43,862 nt of DNA from JARRON01 sp037383845 (GCA_037383845.1 JARRON010000010.1:1-43862), one strand, 5' to 3'. Positions 1 through 8,716 are shown, counted from the stretch's first letter. A program made the numbers and translations. The notes: a model not told the origin generated them from the sequence alone.

Positions 1-264
1 TACTTCATCCTCTCCCCGAGCCTGGCCCTGGGCATGGTGCTGATCCTCGCGGCGATGCTCGTCCTCGCCCACTGGATCAGCATCTCCTCCTGGTCACTGC
101 TGTGGGTATCCGTGGCGGTATTCGTCCTGGCCTGGATCGGCCAGTTCATCGGCCACAGGATCGAGGGGAAGAAGCCGTCCTTCTTCAAGGACCTGCTGTT
201 CCTGATGATCGGCCCGATGTGGCTACTGGCTTTCGTCTACCGCCGGCTCGGGATCCGCTACTGA
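1..264 (+). CDS. Mpo1-like (DUF962) membrane protein, C-terminal part
   Basis: The reading frame is open from the first base of the window, so the 5' end lies outside; 87 residues are visible. They contain two or three hydrophobic segments and the block QFIGHRIEGKKPSFF followed by IGPMWLL. This matches the DUF962/Mpo1-like family (QFxGHxxEgkkPa, then xxGPxxL). Yeast Mpo1 is a dioxygenase in fatty-acid alpha-oxidation of phytosphingosine; the role of bacterial members is mostly unknown. It ends in TGA at 262-264 and overlaps by 7 bp the end of the convergent malic enzyme gene. The family call is fairly firm from the motif. The internal ATG at 34 is probably not the start, because the frame continues upstream. 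Confidence 0.75.
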   Translation, partial: YFILSPSLALGMVLILAAMLVLAHWISISSWSLLWVSVAVFVLAWIGQFIGHRIEGKKPSFFKDLLFLMIGPMWLLAFVYRRLGIRY

Positions 265-1565
265 GCTGCTCCTGACTCGACGGCGGCCCGGGCGACAGCC
301 GCCGCCACGGACTCGTGCACTCTCACGTCCAGCGGCTCTGGCACCAGGTCTCCCTCGCCGGCGCAGTCAGCGATGGCCTCGGCGGCCGCCACGAGCATGG
401 CATCGGTGAAGCGGTCGGCACCGGCATCCAGGGCGCCGCGGAAGAGGCCGGGGAAGCCCAGGACGTTGTTGATGGTCTTGCCGTCGGCGGCGAACGCCGC
501 ACCGGCCGCGAGCGCCGCTTCGGGCTCGATCTCCGGATCCGGGTTCGACAGGGCAAGGATGACCTGGCCGGACCTGACCATCTGCGGGGAAATCAGGCCG
601 GGCACGCCGGTGGTGGCGATGACGATGTCCGACTCTGCCATCACGCGGTCGAGATCCGCCGGCTCGCCGCCCAGGGCCCGGAACCGCTCCACCGCTTCGG
701 AGCTGAGGTCCGCTCCGAGGATCCGCGGCGTGCCGCGGGACAGCAGCAGGCTGGCGATGCCGATCCCGGCCGCCCCCAGGCCAACCTGCCCCACCGTGCT
801 CACGGACAGGCGCTGGTCCACCCGCCGGCCGGCGTTCCGGACCGCTGCCAGGGTCACCACGGCAGTGCCGTGCTGGTCGTCGTGGAGCACGGGGATACCC
901 AGCCGCGCCCGGAGCCGGTTCTCCACCTCGAAACAGGCCGGAGCGGCGATGTCCTCGAGCTGGATGGCGCCGAAGGAAGGTGCGATGGCCGCGACCACGT
1001 CGGCGAGGCGCGCGGGATCCTTCTCCTCGACGAGTATGGGCACGCCGGACAGGCCCGCCAGGCTGGCCATGAGCGCCGCCTTGCCCTCCATCACGGGCAT
1101 TCCGGCCACCGGCCCGATGTCTCCCAGGCCGAGGATGGCCGTGCCGTTGGTCACGATGGCAACGGTGCGGCTGATGGCGGTGAACTCCCGGGCCCGGGCC
1201 GGGTCGTCCCGGATGGCCAGGCACACCCGGGCGACGCCGGGCGTGTAGATGTCCCGGAGGATCTGCTGGCTGCCGATCTCGATGGTGCTGGCGGTACGGA
1301 TCTTGCCGCCGCGGTGCCGGGTGAAGACCCGGTCGGAACGGCCCAGGACCTTCGCGTCGGGCAGCTCGTTGATCCGCGCCTCCAGCCGCGGCGCGATGCC
1401 CGGATCCAGCTCCAGGGTGATCTCCCACACCGTGCGGTCGGCCTCCCGGCGGATAGAGGCCAGGTGCTCCACCACCACGCCTTCCTCGCCGATGACCGTC
1501 AGGATGCGGGCCAGGTTGCCCGGCTTCTGCACCGACTCGACCAGAAGAATCTCGGGGATTTTCAT
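258..1565 (-). CDS. NAD(P)-dependent malic enzyme with N-terminal ACT domain
   Basis: Predicted oxidative decarboxylation of malate to pyruvate (435 aa, cytosolic). Residues 5-80 look like an ACT regulatory domain (ILLVESVQKPGNLARIL). The catalytic part follows: YTPGVARVC (Tyr108), GLGDIGPVAGMPVMEGKAAL with Lys162, the metal-binding QLEDI (Glu204/Asp205), HDDQHGTAV (Asp229/230), the nucleotide-binding GLGAAG (262-267), and INNVLGFPGLFRGAL near the end. This is the short bacterial malic enzyme type without a phosphotransacetylase tail. ATG at 1565 overlaps the stop of the deacetylase-like gene by 4 bp (ATGA), so the two are translationally coupled. The frame stays open upstream of this ATG, but that part encodes no family sequence and lies antisense-frame within the neighbour. 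ACT domains usually bind amino acids or other small ligands, so allosteric control is inferred. NAD versus NADP preference cannot be read reliably. Confidence 0.9.
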   Translation of the reverse strand: MKIPEILLVESVQKPGNLARILTVIGEEGVVVEHLASIRREADRTVWEITLELDPGIAPRLEARINELPDAKVLGRSDRVFTRHRGGKIRTASTIEIGSQQILRDIYTPGVARVCLAIRDDPARAREFTAISRTVAIVTNGTAILGLGDIGPVAGMPVMEGKAALMASLAGLSGVPILVEEKDPARLADVVAAIAPSFGAIQLEDIAAPACFEVENRLRARLGIPVLHDDQHGTAVVTLAAVRNAGRRVDQRLSVSTVGQVGLGAAGIGIASLLLSRGTPRILGADLSSEAVERFRALGGEPADLDRVMAESDIVIATTGVPGLISPQMVRSGQVILALSNPDPEIEPEAALAAGAAFAADGKTINNVLGFPGLFRGALDAGADRFTDAMLVAAAEAIADCAGEGDLVPEPLDVRVHESVAAAVARAAVESGAAQ

Positions 1566-2488
1566 GCCTGCCGCCTCGCGCGTGGCGCCGCCGCCTCGAA
1601 GGCCGTGGCAGCGCGGAAGGCCGACGCGTGGAGCTCGGCCGTGCGCCGGGGCGTGGCCGCATATCCGCCGGACAACAGCACGACCACCGGCAGCCCCGCA
1701 TTGCGCAGGGTCGCGATCACCGCGCGGTCCCTGGCCTCCAGCCCGGCCTCCGTCAGCGCCAGCCGCCCGTAGCGGTCTCCCGCCACCGGGTCCACGCCGG
1801 CCAGGTAGAACACCAGGTCGGGGGCTGAACGCGCCAGTGCCAGGGGCAGCACCCGGTGCAGGGTGGCCAGGTATTCCTCGTCGCCGGTGCCGCAGGCGAG
1901 GCCCACGTCCATGCTGGACGTGGCCTTGCGCGCCGGGAAGTTCTTCTCCCCGTGGACGGACACGGTGAAGACGTCCGGGTCGGCCTCGAAAATGGCGGCC
2001 GTCCCGTTGCCCTGGTGGACGTCCAGGTCCAGCACGAGCACGCGCATTCCGGGCTGGCGCGCCCCGAGCTCCCGCACGGCCACGGCCACGTCGTTGAGCA
2101 CGCAGAAGCCCTGGCCGTGGTCCGGAAAGGCGTGATGAGTGCCGCCGGCCAGGTTGCCGGCGATGCCGTCCTCCAGGGCCATGAGCGCGGCGTTGAGGGT
2201 GCCGTTCACAGCCAGCCGGGACCTGCGCCACAGGGCCTCGCTCCACGGCACCCCCATCTTGCGCTCCTCCCGGTCAGTCAGGTTCCCCGTGGCCAGCTTC
2301 CACAGGTAGTCCTCCGTGTGCACCCGCCGCAGCATCTCCAGGGGCGCCTCGGAAGGCTCGACAATGTCGTCCGGCCCGATGACGCCCTCGGTCAGCAGAA
2401 TCTCCTGCAGCAGGGGGAACTTGGCCATGGGGAAGGGATGGCCTTCGGGCAGTTCGACGAAATAGTCCGGGTGATAACTGACGCGCAT
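1562..2488 (-). CDS. histone deacetylase-family (AcuC/HdaH-like) protein
   Basis: 308 aa zinc hydrolase of the arginase/deacetylase fold, likely removing acetyl groups from lysines or polyamines. Visible family features: GGTHHAFP with the paired active-site His118/His119, LDLDVHQGNGTA giving zinc ligands Asp156 and His158, AGVDP giving the third ligand Asp233, and LLSGGY with Tyr276 at the transition-state tyrosine position. The start at 2488 (MRVSYHPDYF) is preferred because homologues begin just before the YHPDY motif; the 37 codons upstream in the same frame are low-complexity and Arg/Pro-rich. It is the first gene of a two-gene minus-strand operon with the ACT-malic enzyme (4-bp overlap). 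The substrate cannot be deduced. Related proteins deacetylate acetyl-CoA synthetase (AcuC) or acetylpolyamines. Confidence 0.88.
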   Translation of the reverse strand: MRVSYHPDYFVELPEGHPFPMAKFPLLQEILLTEGVIGPDDIVEPSEAPLEMLRRVHTEDYLWKLATGNLTDREERKMGVPWSEALWRRSRLAVNGTLNAALMALEDGIAGNLAGGTHHAFPDHGQGFCVLNDVAVAVRELGARQPGMRVLVLDLDVHQGNGTAAIFEADPDVFTVSVHGEKNFPARKATSSMDVGLACGTGDEEYLATLHRVLPLALARSAPDLVFYLAGVDPVAGDRYGRLALTEAGLEARDRAVIATLRNAGLPVVVLLSGGYAATPRRTAELHASAFRAATAFEAAAPRARRQA

Positions 2489-2620
2489 CGGAATCCGGTG
2501 GCCGTGGTGCGCCGGACGGGCTCTCCTGCCGGCAGGGCGGCGAAGATAGCACAGCCGCGCCGGTGGCTTCGCCGACGCCGCCCGGGCGCCGGGCGGCACA
2601 GCGCCGCAGGCCGGCGATGA

Positions 2621-2674
2621 GATAAAATGGGGAACTTTGTATCGCTGCGCCGGCGCTTGGCCGGCCGCCTGGAG
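2621..2674 (+). promoter_or_regulatory. probable -10 and leader/RBS of glutaryl-CoA dehydrogenase gene
   Basis: TGAGATAAAAT (2618-2628) resembles an extended -10 element (TAAAAT matches TATAAT at five of six bases); no good -35 hexamer is visible 17 bp upstream. GGAG at 2671-2674 lies 9 nt before an in-frame GTG at 2684. The ATG at 2627 sits inside the -10-like sequence, which argues that translation begins at the GTG instead. Confidence 0.4.
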
Positions 2675-2683
2675 TCATCGACC

Positions 2684-3847
2684 GTGAGTTCCGCCAACCC
2701 CCTGGATTTCTACGACGTCCGCGGCCTGCTCTCCGAGGACGAGCAGATGGTGCAGGACACCGTCGCCCGCTTCACCGACGAGAAAGTGCTGCCGGTGATC
2801 CGCGAGTGCTTCGAGGAACACCGGTTCCCGGCGGAACTGGTGCCGGAAATCGCGTCCCTGGGGCTGCTGGGCTCCTCTATCGACGGCTACGACTGCGCGG
2901 GCCTGAACTCCGTGTGCTACGGCCTGATCTGCCAGGAGCTGGAGCGGGGCGACTCGGGCATCCGCAGCTTCGTCTCCGTCCAGTCCAGCCTGGTGATGTG
3001 GCCCATCTACACCTACGGCAGCGACGAGCAAAAACAGCAGTGGCTGCCAAGACTCGCCCGGGGCGAGGCTATCGGCTGCTTCGGACTTACCGAGCCCCAT
3101 GGCGGATCCGACCCGGCGAACATGAAGACCTATGCCAGGCGCGACGGGGGCGACTGGATCATCAACGGCGCCAAGATGTGGATCACCAATGGCAGCATCG
3201 CCGACGTTGCCCTGGTCTGGGCCCGCACGGACGACGGCATCCGGGGATTCCTGGTGGACAAGGACACGCCCGGCTTCGAGGCGCCGGAGATCCACCGGAA
3301 GTTCTCCCTCCGCGCCTCGGTCACCTCGTCGCTGTTCCTGGACAATGTCCGCGTTCCCGAGGCCAGCATGCTGCCCGGCGTCGTCGGACTGAAAGGCCCG
3401 CTGGGATGCCTCACCCAGGCCCGGTACGGCATCACCTGGGGCGCGGTCGGCGCCGCCCAGGCCTGCCTTTCAGAGGCCCTGGACTACGCCAATGACCGCA
3501 TCCTGTTCGAGCGTCCCGTCTCCCACACCCAGACAGTGCAGCGGCGGCTGGCGGACATGTCCCGGCGCATCACGACCGCCCAGCTTCTGTCACTGCAGCT
3601 GGGACGGCTCAAGGACGCCGGCCGGATGCTGCCGTCACAGGTTTCCATGGCCAAGTGGAACAACGTGCGCATGGCCCTGGACGTGTCGCGGGACGCCCGG
3701 GATGTCCTCGGGGGCGCCGGCATCAGCGCGGAGTACGCTCCCATCCGGCACATGCTCAACCTGGAAAGCGTGATCACCTACGAGGGCACCGAGACCATTC
3801 ACGAGCTGGTCGTGGGCCGGGAGCTGACGGGTGTCAACGCCTTCTGA
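2684..3847 (+). CDS. gcdH: glutaryl-CoA dehydrogenase (acyl-CoA dehydrogenase family)
   Basis: FAD-dependent oxidative decarboxylation of glutaryl-CoA to crotonyl-CoA in lysine, hydroxylysine and tryptophan breakdown (387 aa from GTG 2684). Family signatures run in order: CYGLICQELERGDSG, VSVQSSLVMWPIY, GCFGLTEPHGGSDP (FAD/substrate site), KFSLRASVTSSLFLDNV, GLKGPLGCLTQARYGITWG with the Arg247 typical of the glutaryl-CoA group, and ARDVLGGAGISAEY. The catalytic base is Glu367 in ITYEGTETIH. The last residues (TGVNAF) also match the family end. I chose GTG 2684 over ATG 2627 because it has a GGAG Shine-Dalgarno 9 nt upstream and gives the usual length; the upstream 19 codons are not family-like. 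The 3' end overlaps the next gene by 17 bp, so the two are coupled. Other short-chain acyl-CoA dehydrogenases are possible but fit less well. Confidence 0.9.
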   Translation: MSSANPLDFYDVRGLLSEDEQMVQDTVARFTDEKVLPVIRECFEEHRFPAELVPEIASLGLLGSSIDGYDCAGLNSVCYGLICQELERGDSGIRSFVSVQSSLVMWPIYTYGSDEQKQQWLPRLARGEAIGCFGLTEPHGGSDPANMKTYARRDGGDWIINGAKMWITNGSIADVALVWARTDDGIRGFLVDKDTPGFEAPEIHRKFSLRASVTSSLFLDNVRVPEASMLPGVVGLKGPLGCLTQARYGITWGAVGAAQACLSEALDYANDRILFERPVSHTQTVQRRLADMSRRITTAQLLSLQLGRLKDAGRMLPSQVSMAKWNNVRMALDVSRDARDVLGGAGISAEYAPIRHMLNLESVITYEGTETIHELVVGRELTGVNAF

Positions 3848-6110
3848 GACCGGTCTCGCCAAGCGGGGCGCGCGCAGCATCAACCGCGCCGAGATCGTCG
3901 ACGCCAATTTCCGCCGTTTCGTGCAGTCGCTGCAACCGTCGGAACGACCCGTCCCCGGGGACTACGACACGCTTGCGCCGGACAGCCGGCTGACCGCGAA
4001 GGACTTCCTGGAGATTTTCCGGCACCAGGTCACTTCCCGCCACCTGGACCTGGAGGCCCGGGCCATGCGGGCCCGCAACGAGGGCTTCTACACCATCGGC
4101 AGCGCCGGCCATGAGCCCAACGCCGCCGTCGGCCACCTCACCCGCCCGACGGATCCGGCCTTCCTACACTACCGGTCCGGCGGCTTCATGATGGCCAGGC
4201 TGGCGAAGGATCCGCAGTGCGACCCGGTCTACGAGACCTGCCTCGCCCTGGCCGCCAGCAGCGAAGACCCGGTCTCCGGCGGTCGCCACAAGGTGTGGGG
4301 AAGCCGGCGGACCTGGGTGCTGCCCCAGACGTCCACCATCGCCAGCCACCTGCCAAAGGCCGTGGGCACCGCCATCGCCCTGGAGCAGGCCCGCCGGCTG
4401 GGCCGGCCCCTGCCGGTGCCCGCGGACAGCGTCGTGATCTGCAGCTTCGGCGACGCGAGCGTCAACCACGCCACCGCCCTGTCCGGCTTCAACGCCGCCC
4501 AGTGGGCCGCCTTCCAGCGCCTGCCGGTCCCGGTGCTGCTGGTGTGCGAGGACAACGGCCTGGGAATTTCCGTGCGCACTCCCACGGGCTGGGTAGGCGC
4601 GAACTTCTCCTCCCGGCCGGGACTGGACTATTTCACCGCCGACGGCGGTGACCCGGCGGACACCTTCGAGCAGGCGGCCAAAGCCGTGGACAACTGTCGG
4701 CGACGACGCCGGCCCACGTTCCTGCACCTGACCGTGCCCAGGCTGCTGGGCCACGCCGGGACGGACTGGGAAGGCGATTATCTGGACGTGGCCGCCATCG
4801 AGGCCGCCGAGGCCCGGGACCCGCTGCTTGCCTCGGCCAGGCTTGCCGTGGAGTCGGGGCTGATGTCGCCTGACGGCGTGCTTGGCCTGTACGAGGAGAC
4901 CCGCGCCAGGGTCGCGGACGGCGCCCGGCGGGCCGCCCAGCGGCCGCGTCTGACCGCGGCAACAGAGGTCACGGCGGCGCTTGCTCCGCTGCATGCCGAT
5001 GCCGTGCACGAAGAAGCCCGCCGCACGCCTGAGCCGTCCGTCCGGATAGCGGCCTTCGGTGGCGAGGCGCGATTGCCGGAGAACGCGCCGCCCCGGCACC
5101 TGTCCCTGCAGATCAACCGGGCCCTGCACGACCTGTTGCTGAAGTATCCGGAGATGACGTTGTTCGGCGAGGACGTGGCCCAGAAAGGCGGGGTGTACAC
5201 CGTGACGTCGGGCCTGGCCTCGGCGTTCCGCGGCAGCCGGGTGTTCAACACTCTGCTGGACGAGACCACCATCCTCGGCCTGGCCCAGGGCGCGGCGTAC
5301 ATGGGACTGCTGCCTTTCCCGGAGATCCAGTACCTGGCGTATTTCCACAACGCCTGCGACCAGGTCCGCGGCGAGGCCTGCTCGCTGCAGTTTTTCTCCC
5401 GGGGGCAGTGGTGCAATCCCATGGTCATCCGCATCGCCTCACTGGGCTACCAGAAGGGCTTCGGCGGCCACTTCCATAACGACAATTCCTTCACCGCCCT
5501 GCGGGACATCCCCGGCCTGGTGGTGGCCTGTCCGTCGCGGGGCGACGACGCCGCGGGCATGCTGCGGACCTGTGCGGCGCTGGCGAAGGTGGACGGTCGG
5601 GTGGTGGCGTTCCTCGAGCCCATCGCCCTGTACATGACCAAGGATCTCTACGCGCCCCGGGACAGCGGCTGGCTTTTCCCCTACCCGGCACCGGGAGAAT
5701 GCGTCTCCCTTGGCGAGCCGCGCTTCTATGGCGAGCCCGGCGCGGACCTGCTGGCAGTCACCTACGGGAACGGCGTCCCGATGAGCCTCCGGGCCGCGCG
5801 GCGGCTGTCGGACGAAACAGGCAGGACGGTGCGGGTCATGGACCTGCGCTGGCTGAAACCGCTGAACGCAGCAGCCATCGCCCGGGCGGCGGACGAGTGC
5901 GGCCGGGTGCTGGTGGTGGACGAAGGTCGCCGCACCGGCGGGCTGGCCGAGGAGATCTTCACGCTGCTGGACGAGCACGCAGCGGCCGGACTGCCCAAGG
6001 CGAGAATCTGTGGCGAGGACACCTACATTCCCCTGGGGCCGGCGGCGGAGACGGTACTGCCGTCGGAGGACGGCGTCCTGGCCGCCATGCGGTCGCTGCT
6101 GTCCGACTAG
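3831..6110 (+). CDS. fused alpha/beta E1 component of a 2-oxoacid dehydrogenase complex
   Basis: 759 aa thiamine-diphosphate enzyme in which the alpha and beta E1 subunits are one chain. Residues about 60-330 are E1-alpha-like: GFYTIGSAGHEPNAAVG, QTSTIASHLPKAVGTA, then the TPP/Mg site with GDAS (207-210) and EDNGLGIS (Asn242). Residues about 425-755 are E1-beta-like: LFGEDVAQKGGVYTVTSGL, FNTLLDETTILGLAQGAA, the central QYLAYFHNACDQ, and a transketolase-C-like domain (DLLAVTYGNG, RVMDLRWLKPL, VVDEGRRTGGLAEEI). This arrangement is typical of branched-chain-type E1 enzymes rather than homodimeric AceE. GTG start at 3831, inside the end of the glutaryl-CoA dehydrogenase gene. No E2 or E3 gene lies in the window. 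The substrate is unknown. Proximity to gcdH makes 2-oxoadipate or a branched 2-oxoacid reasonable guesses only. Confidence 0.85.
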   Translation: MSTPSETGLAKRGARSINRAEIVDANFRRFVQSLQPSERPVPGDYDTLAPDSRLTAKDFLEIFRHQVTSRHLDLEARAMRARNEGFYTIGSAGHEPNAAVGHLTRPTDPAFLHYRSGGFMMARLAKDPQCDPVYETCLALAASSEDPVSGGRHKVWGSRRTWVLPQTSTIASHLPKAVGTAIALEQARRLGRPLPVPADSVVICSFGDASVNHATALSGFNAAQWAAFQRLPVPVLLVCEDNGLGISVRTPTGWVGANFSSRPGLDYFTADGGDPADTFEQAAKAVDNCRRRRRPTFLHLTVPRLLGHAGTDWEGDYLDVAAIEAAEARDPLLASARLAVESGLMSPDGVLGLYEETRARVADGARRAAQRPRLTAATEVTAALAPLHADAVHEEARRTPEPSVRIAAFGGEARLPENAPPRHLSLQINRALHDLLLKYPEMTLFGEDVAQKGGVYTVTSGLASAFRGSRVFNTLLDETTILGLAQGAAYMGLLPFPEIQYLAYFHNACDQVRGEACSLQFFSRGQWCNPMVIRIASLGYQKGFGGHFHNDNSFTALRDIPGLVVACPSRGDDAAGMLRTCAALAKVDGRVVAFLEPIALYMTKDLYAPRDSGWLFPYPAPGECVSLGEPRFYGEPGADLLAVTYGNGVPMSLRAARRLSDETGRTVRVMDLRWLKPLNAAAIARAADECGRVLVVDEGRRTGGLAEEIFTLLDEHAAAGLPKARICGEDTYIPLGPAAETVLPSEDGVLAAMRSLLSD

Positions 6111-6118
6111 GCCCGACC

Positions 6119-6721
6119 GTGCCTCGCATTTTCTGCATCGGCCGCAACTACGTCGAACACGCCCGGGAGCTCAACAGCCAGGTGCCGGCGGAGCCCGTCG
6201 TCTTCATGAAGCCGCCTGAGAGCCTGGTCCCCCCCGGGCACACGGTCCCCTTCCCCGCCCACGGAGATGACCTCCACCACGAGGTGGAACTGGTGCTGCG
6301 CGTCGGAAGCACCGCCGGCACCGGGCAGCCGACCCTCGAGGCCATCACCGTCGGCGTCGACCTGACGTTGCGGGACGTGCAGAAGCGGCTGAAGGCTGCG
6401 GGCCTGCCCTGGGAGGCGGCCAAGGCTTTCGAGCACTCGGCCCTCGCCGGCGAGTTCGTGCCCGTCACACCGAGGATAAATCCTGACCGGCTGTCCCTGT
6501 GGCTGGACGTCAACGGCGAACGACGCCAGTCCGGCAACACCGAGGAAATGATCTTCTCCACGACCCGCCTGCTGGAACACCTGGCGAGCATCTGGCGTCT
6601 GGTGCCGGGCGACCTGGTGTTCACGGGCACGCCCGCGGGGGTGGGATCCCTGGCGCCGGGAGACGAAATCAGCGCCGGGGCCGACCAGGTGGGCAGCTTC
6701 ACCTGGCGGATCGGCGCCTGA
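6119..6721 (+). CDS. fumarylacetoacetate hydrolase-family protein (FAHD1/YcgM-like)
   Basis: 200 aa, the compact size of the FAHD1/YcgM acylpyruvase and oxaloacetate decarboxylase group. It opens with IFCIGRNYVEHARELN, the usual N-terminal signature. The metal site is visible as HHEVELVLRVG (Glu55, Glu57) and the following GVDLTLRDVQ (Asp81); Lys103 in AKAFEHSA and the loop FTGTPAGVGSLAPGD complete the pattern. The start is GTG at 6119, eight bases after the stop of the E1 fusion; the frame is open upstream but has no family sequence there. As the third gene of a catabolic run it may hydrolyse or decarboxylate a beta-keto acid product, though the substrate is inferred only from family. Confidence 0.85.
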   Translation: MPRIFCIGRNYVEHARELNSQVPAEPVVFMKPPESLVPPGHTVPFPAHGDDLHHEVELVLRVGSTAGTGQPTLEAITVGVDLTLRDVQKRLKAAGLPWEAAKAFEHSALAGEFVPVTPRINPDRLSLWLDVNGERRQSGNTEEMIFSTTRLLEHLASIWRLVPGDLVFTGTPAGVGSLAPGDEISAGADQVGSFTWRIGA

Positions 6722-6742
6722 CCCAGGGCGACCGCCGCCCCG

Positions 6743-8056
6743 ATGCACGCGCCGCCACGCTACAGACACCGGGACGTGTGGCGCATCGCCGCCCCCATGA
6801 TCATCTCCGGCGTCACTGTGCCCCTGCTCGGGATCGTGGACACGGCGGTCATGGGGCACCTGGAGCATCCCCGCTACCTCGCCGCCGTCGCGGTGGGCGC
6901 CACCATCTTCAGCTTCCTGTTCATGGGGCTGAACTTCCTGCGCATGGGCACCACGGGGCTGGCAGCCCAGGCCTTCGGCTCCGGCGACGCGGGCGAGCAG
7001 CGCACGGTACTGGTGCAGGCAGTGCTCGTGTCCCTGGTCATGGCGGCCCTGCTCATCGCGCTCCAGGTGCCCGTAGGGCGGCTGGCCCTGGCCCTTATCG
7101 CGCCGGAGCCCGAGGTCGTGGAACCGGCGTGGACGTACTTCTCGGTAAGGATCTGGGCAGCACCTGCGGCCCTCGCGAACTTCGCCCTCATCGGGTGGTT
7201 CATCGGGATGCAGGACACCCGTCGCCCCCTCGTGCTGATGCTGACGGTCAACCTCACCAACATCGCCCTGTCCGTGTTGTTCGTCGTGGGCCTTGGCTAT
7301 CGTACCGGCGGCGTGGCGGCAGCCAGCGTGATCGCGGAGTGGGCCGGCCTGGGCCTGGGCCTGGGCCAGGTGAAACGGATGTTGCCGGCGGATTCGCACA
7401 CGGACTGGTCACGGGTCAGGGACCCGGGCCGGCTCCGCCGGATGCTGGGTCTGAACGCGAACCTGCTGACGCGTACGCTGTCCCTGATGTTCGTGTTCGG
7501 CTTCATCACGGCCCAGGGCGCGCGCTTCGGCACGGAGATCCTGGCAGCCAATGCCATCCTCATACAGTTCCAGTACTTCATGTCTTACGCCCTGGACGGC
7601 CTGGCCCATGCCGCCGAGGCGCTGGCCGGCCGCGCCCTTGGCGCCCGCGACGCAGCAGGCTTCCGGCGCTCGGTGAGGCTGTCCCTGGTCTGGACCCTCG
7701 GGGTGGCGGCGGCCTTTACCCTGGTCTACGCGGCGGCGGGACCCGCGATGCTCGCGCTCATGACCGATCAGCCTGCGCTCCGGGCCACGGCGGCGACCTA
7801 CCTGCCGTGGATCATCGCGTCGCCCCTGGTGTCCGCCTGGAGCTTCCTGTTCGACGGCGTCTTTGTGGGCGCAACCTGGGCCGAGAGCATGCGCAACGCC
7901 ATGCTGCTGTCGGCCTTTGCCGTGTTCCTGCCTTTCTTCTACCTCACCCAGCAGGCCGGGCTCGGCAACCACGGCCTCTGGCTTGCCTTCCTCGCGTTCA
8001 TGGCCGCCAGGGGCCTGTCCATGGGCGCGATCTACCTGCGCCGGGCGCCCGCATAA
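6743..8056 (+). CDS. MATE-family efflux transporter, DinF type
   Basis: 437 aa inner-membrane protein with about twelve hydrophobic segments. The start MHAPPRYRHRDVWRIAAPMI and the early motif PLLGIVDTAVMGHLEHPRYLAAVAVG are characteristic of the DinF branch of the MATE superfamily, which exports drugs or metabolites using a sodium or proton gradient. The conserved second-half motif is seen around YFMSYALDGLAHAAEALAG. ATG at 6743 follows the FAH gene by 21 bp, so it is likely co-transcribed. A second MATE protein of the NorM branch is encoded at 32196-33557; the two are only distantly alike. The substrate is not predictable. Confidence 0.88.
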   Translation: MHAPPRYRHRDVWRIAAPMIISGVTVPLLGIVDTAVMGHLEHPRYLAAVAVGATIFSFLFMGLNFLRMGTTGLAAQAFGSGDAGEQRTVLVQAVLVSLVMAALLIALQVPVGRLALALIAPEPEVVEPAWTYFSVRIWAAPAALANFALIGWFIGMQDTRRPLVLMLTVNLTNIALSVLFVVGLGYRTGGVAAASVIAEWAGLGLGLGQVKRMLPADSHTDWSRVRDPGRLRRMLGLNANLLTRTLSLMFVFGFITAQGARFGTEILAANAILIQFQYFMSYALDGLAHAAEALAGRALGARDAAGFRRSVRLSLVWTLGVAAAFTLVYAAAGPAMLALMTDQPALRATAATYLPWIIASPLVSAWSFLFDGVFVGATWAESMRNAMLLSAFAVFLPFFYLTQQAGLGNHGLWLAFLAFMAARGLSMGAIYLRRAPA

Positions 8057-8149
8057 ACCGCTCCGGCCAGCCGGCACTTCAACGCCGGGCCGGTAGCGCT
8101 TAGTCTCGCCCCATCGCGCCATCGCGCTATCGGACCCGGGCGACAGGAA

Positions 8150-8716
8150 ATGACGTTCTTCGAATACGCCATGGTGATGGTCTCCATCATGCTGGCCATC
8201 GGACTCAGCCAGCTGCTGCGCGCCGTGGGCGACGTCATACTCAGCCCGGACCGGTTCTGGCCTCATATCGGCTGGATCATTGCCCTGGTGCTGCTGACCG
8301 TGCAGGTGTGGTGGGCCTACTGGGACATGCACGAGGGCGTGGAATGGAACGTGTCGCTTTACGGCTTCGTCCTGCTGGGGCCCGCCCTCCTGCTGGTCGC
8401 CGCCAATATCCTGGTGCCCGCCTCCCGCGCGGAAGACCTTGACTGGCGGGCGCACCTGACCCGGGCGCGCCGGCCTTTTTTCAGCTTCCTGCTGGCTTTC
8501 CAGGTCTTCGGCATTCTGTTCAGCCGGGTCGTGATGGACGTTCCTCTGTTGATCCCGTTCCGGGCCGCCCAGCTGGTTCTCGTCTTCATCGCCCTGGCGG
8601 GGCTGCTCTTTACCCAGCCTCGCCTGCACGCCCTGCTGCCGGCGATTTACATTCTCACGGCGATCGTCGCCAACCTGCTGTTCAGGTCCTATCCGGCGGC
8701 CTTCGGGCTTGCCTAG
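8150..8716 (+). CDS. small multi-pass membrane protein of unknown function
   Basis: 188 aa with five or six predicted membrane helices (about residues 5-25, 38-58, 69-92, 113-133, 139-157 and 161-181). The N-terminal segment MTFFEYAMVMVSIMLAIGLS and the short charged loops are typical of an inner-membrane protein. No catalytic motif is evident and I do not recognise the family. ATG 8150 is preceded by a purine-rich ACAGGAA. It lies 93 bp after the MATE gene in the same direction and may share its transcript. The reading frame is real judged by its coherent hydrophobic pattern. Confidence 0.7.
   Translation: MTFFEYAMVMVSIMLAIGLSQLLRAVGDVILSPDRFWPHIGWIIALVLLTVQVWWAYWDMHEGVEWNVSLYGFVLLGPALLLVAANILVPASRAEDLDWRAHLTRARRPFFSFLLAFQVFGILFSRVVMDVPLLIPFRAAQLVLVFIALAGLLFTQPRLHALLPAIYILTAIVANLLFRSYPAAFGLA

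Noticed and set aside
315..1772. Long plus-strand open frame opposite the malic enzyme
   Set aside because: Antisense shadow of a clearly recognised enzyme gene; the translation has no family resemblance.
1566..2246. Long N-terminal extension of the malic enzyme frame
   Set aside because: The extension is an out-of-frame reading of the deacetylase gene; the ACT domain begins right at ATG 1565.
8057..8149. Short direct repeat ATCGCGCCATCGCGCTATCG upstream of the small membrane protein
   Set aside because: Only two imperfect units of a short motif in GC-rich sequence; no evidence for a repeat family or operator.
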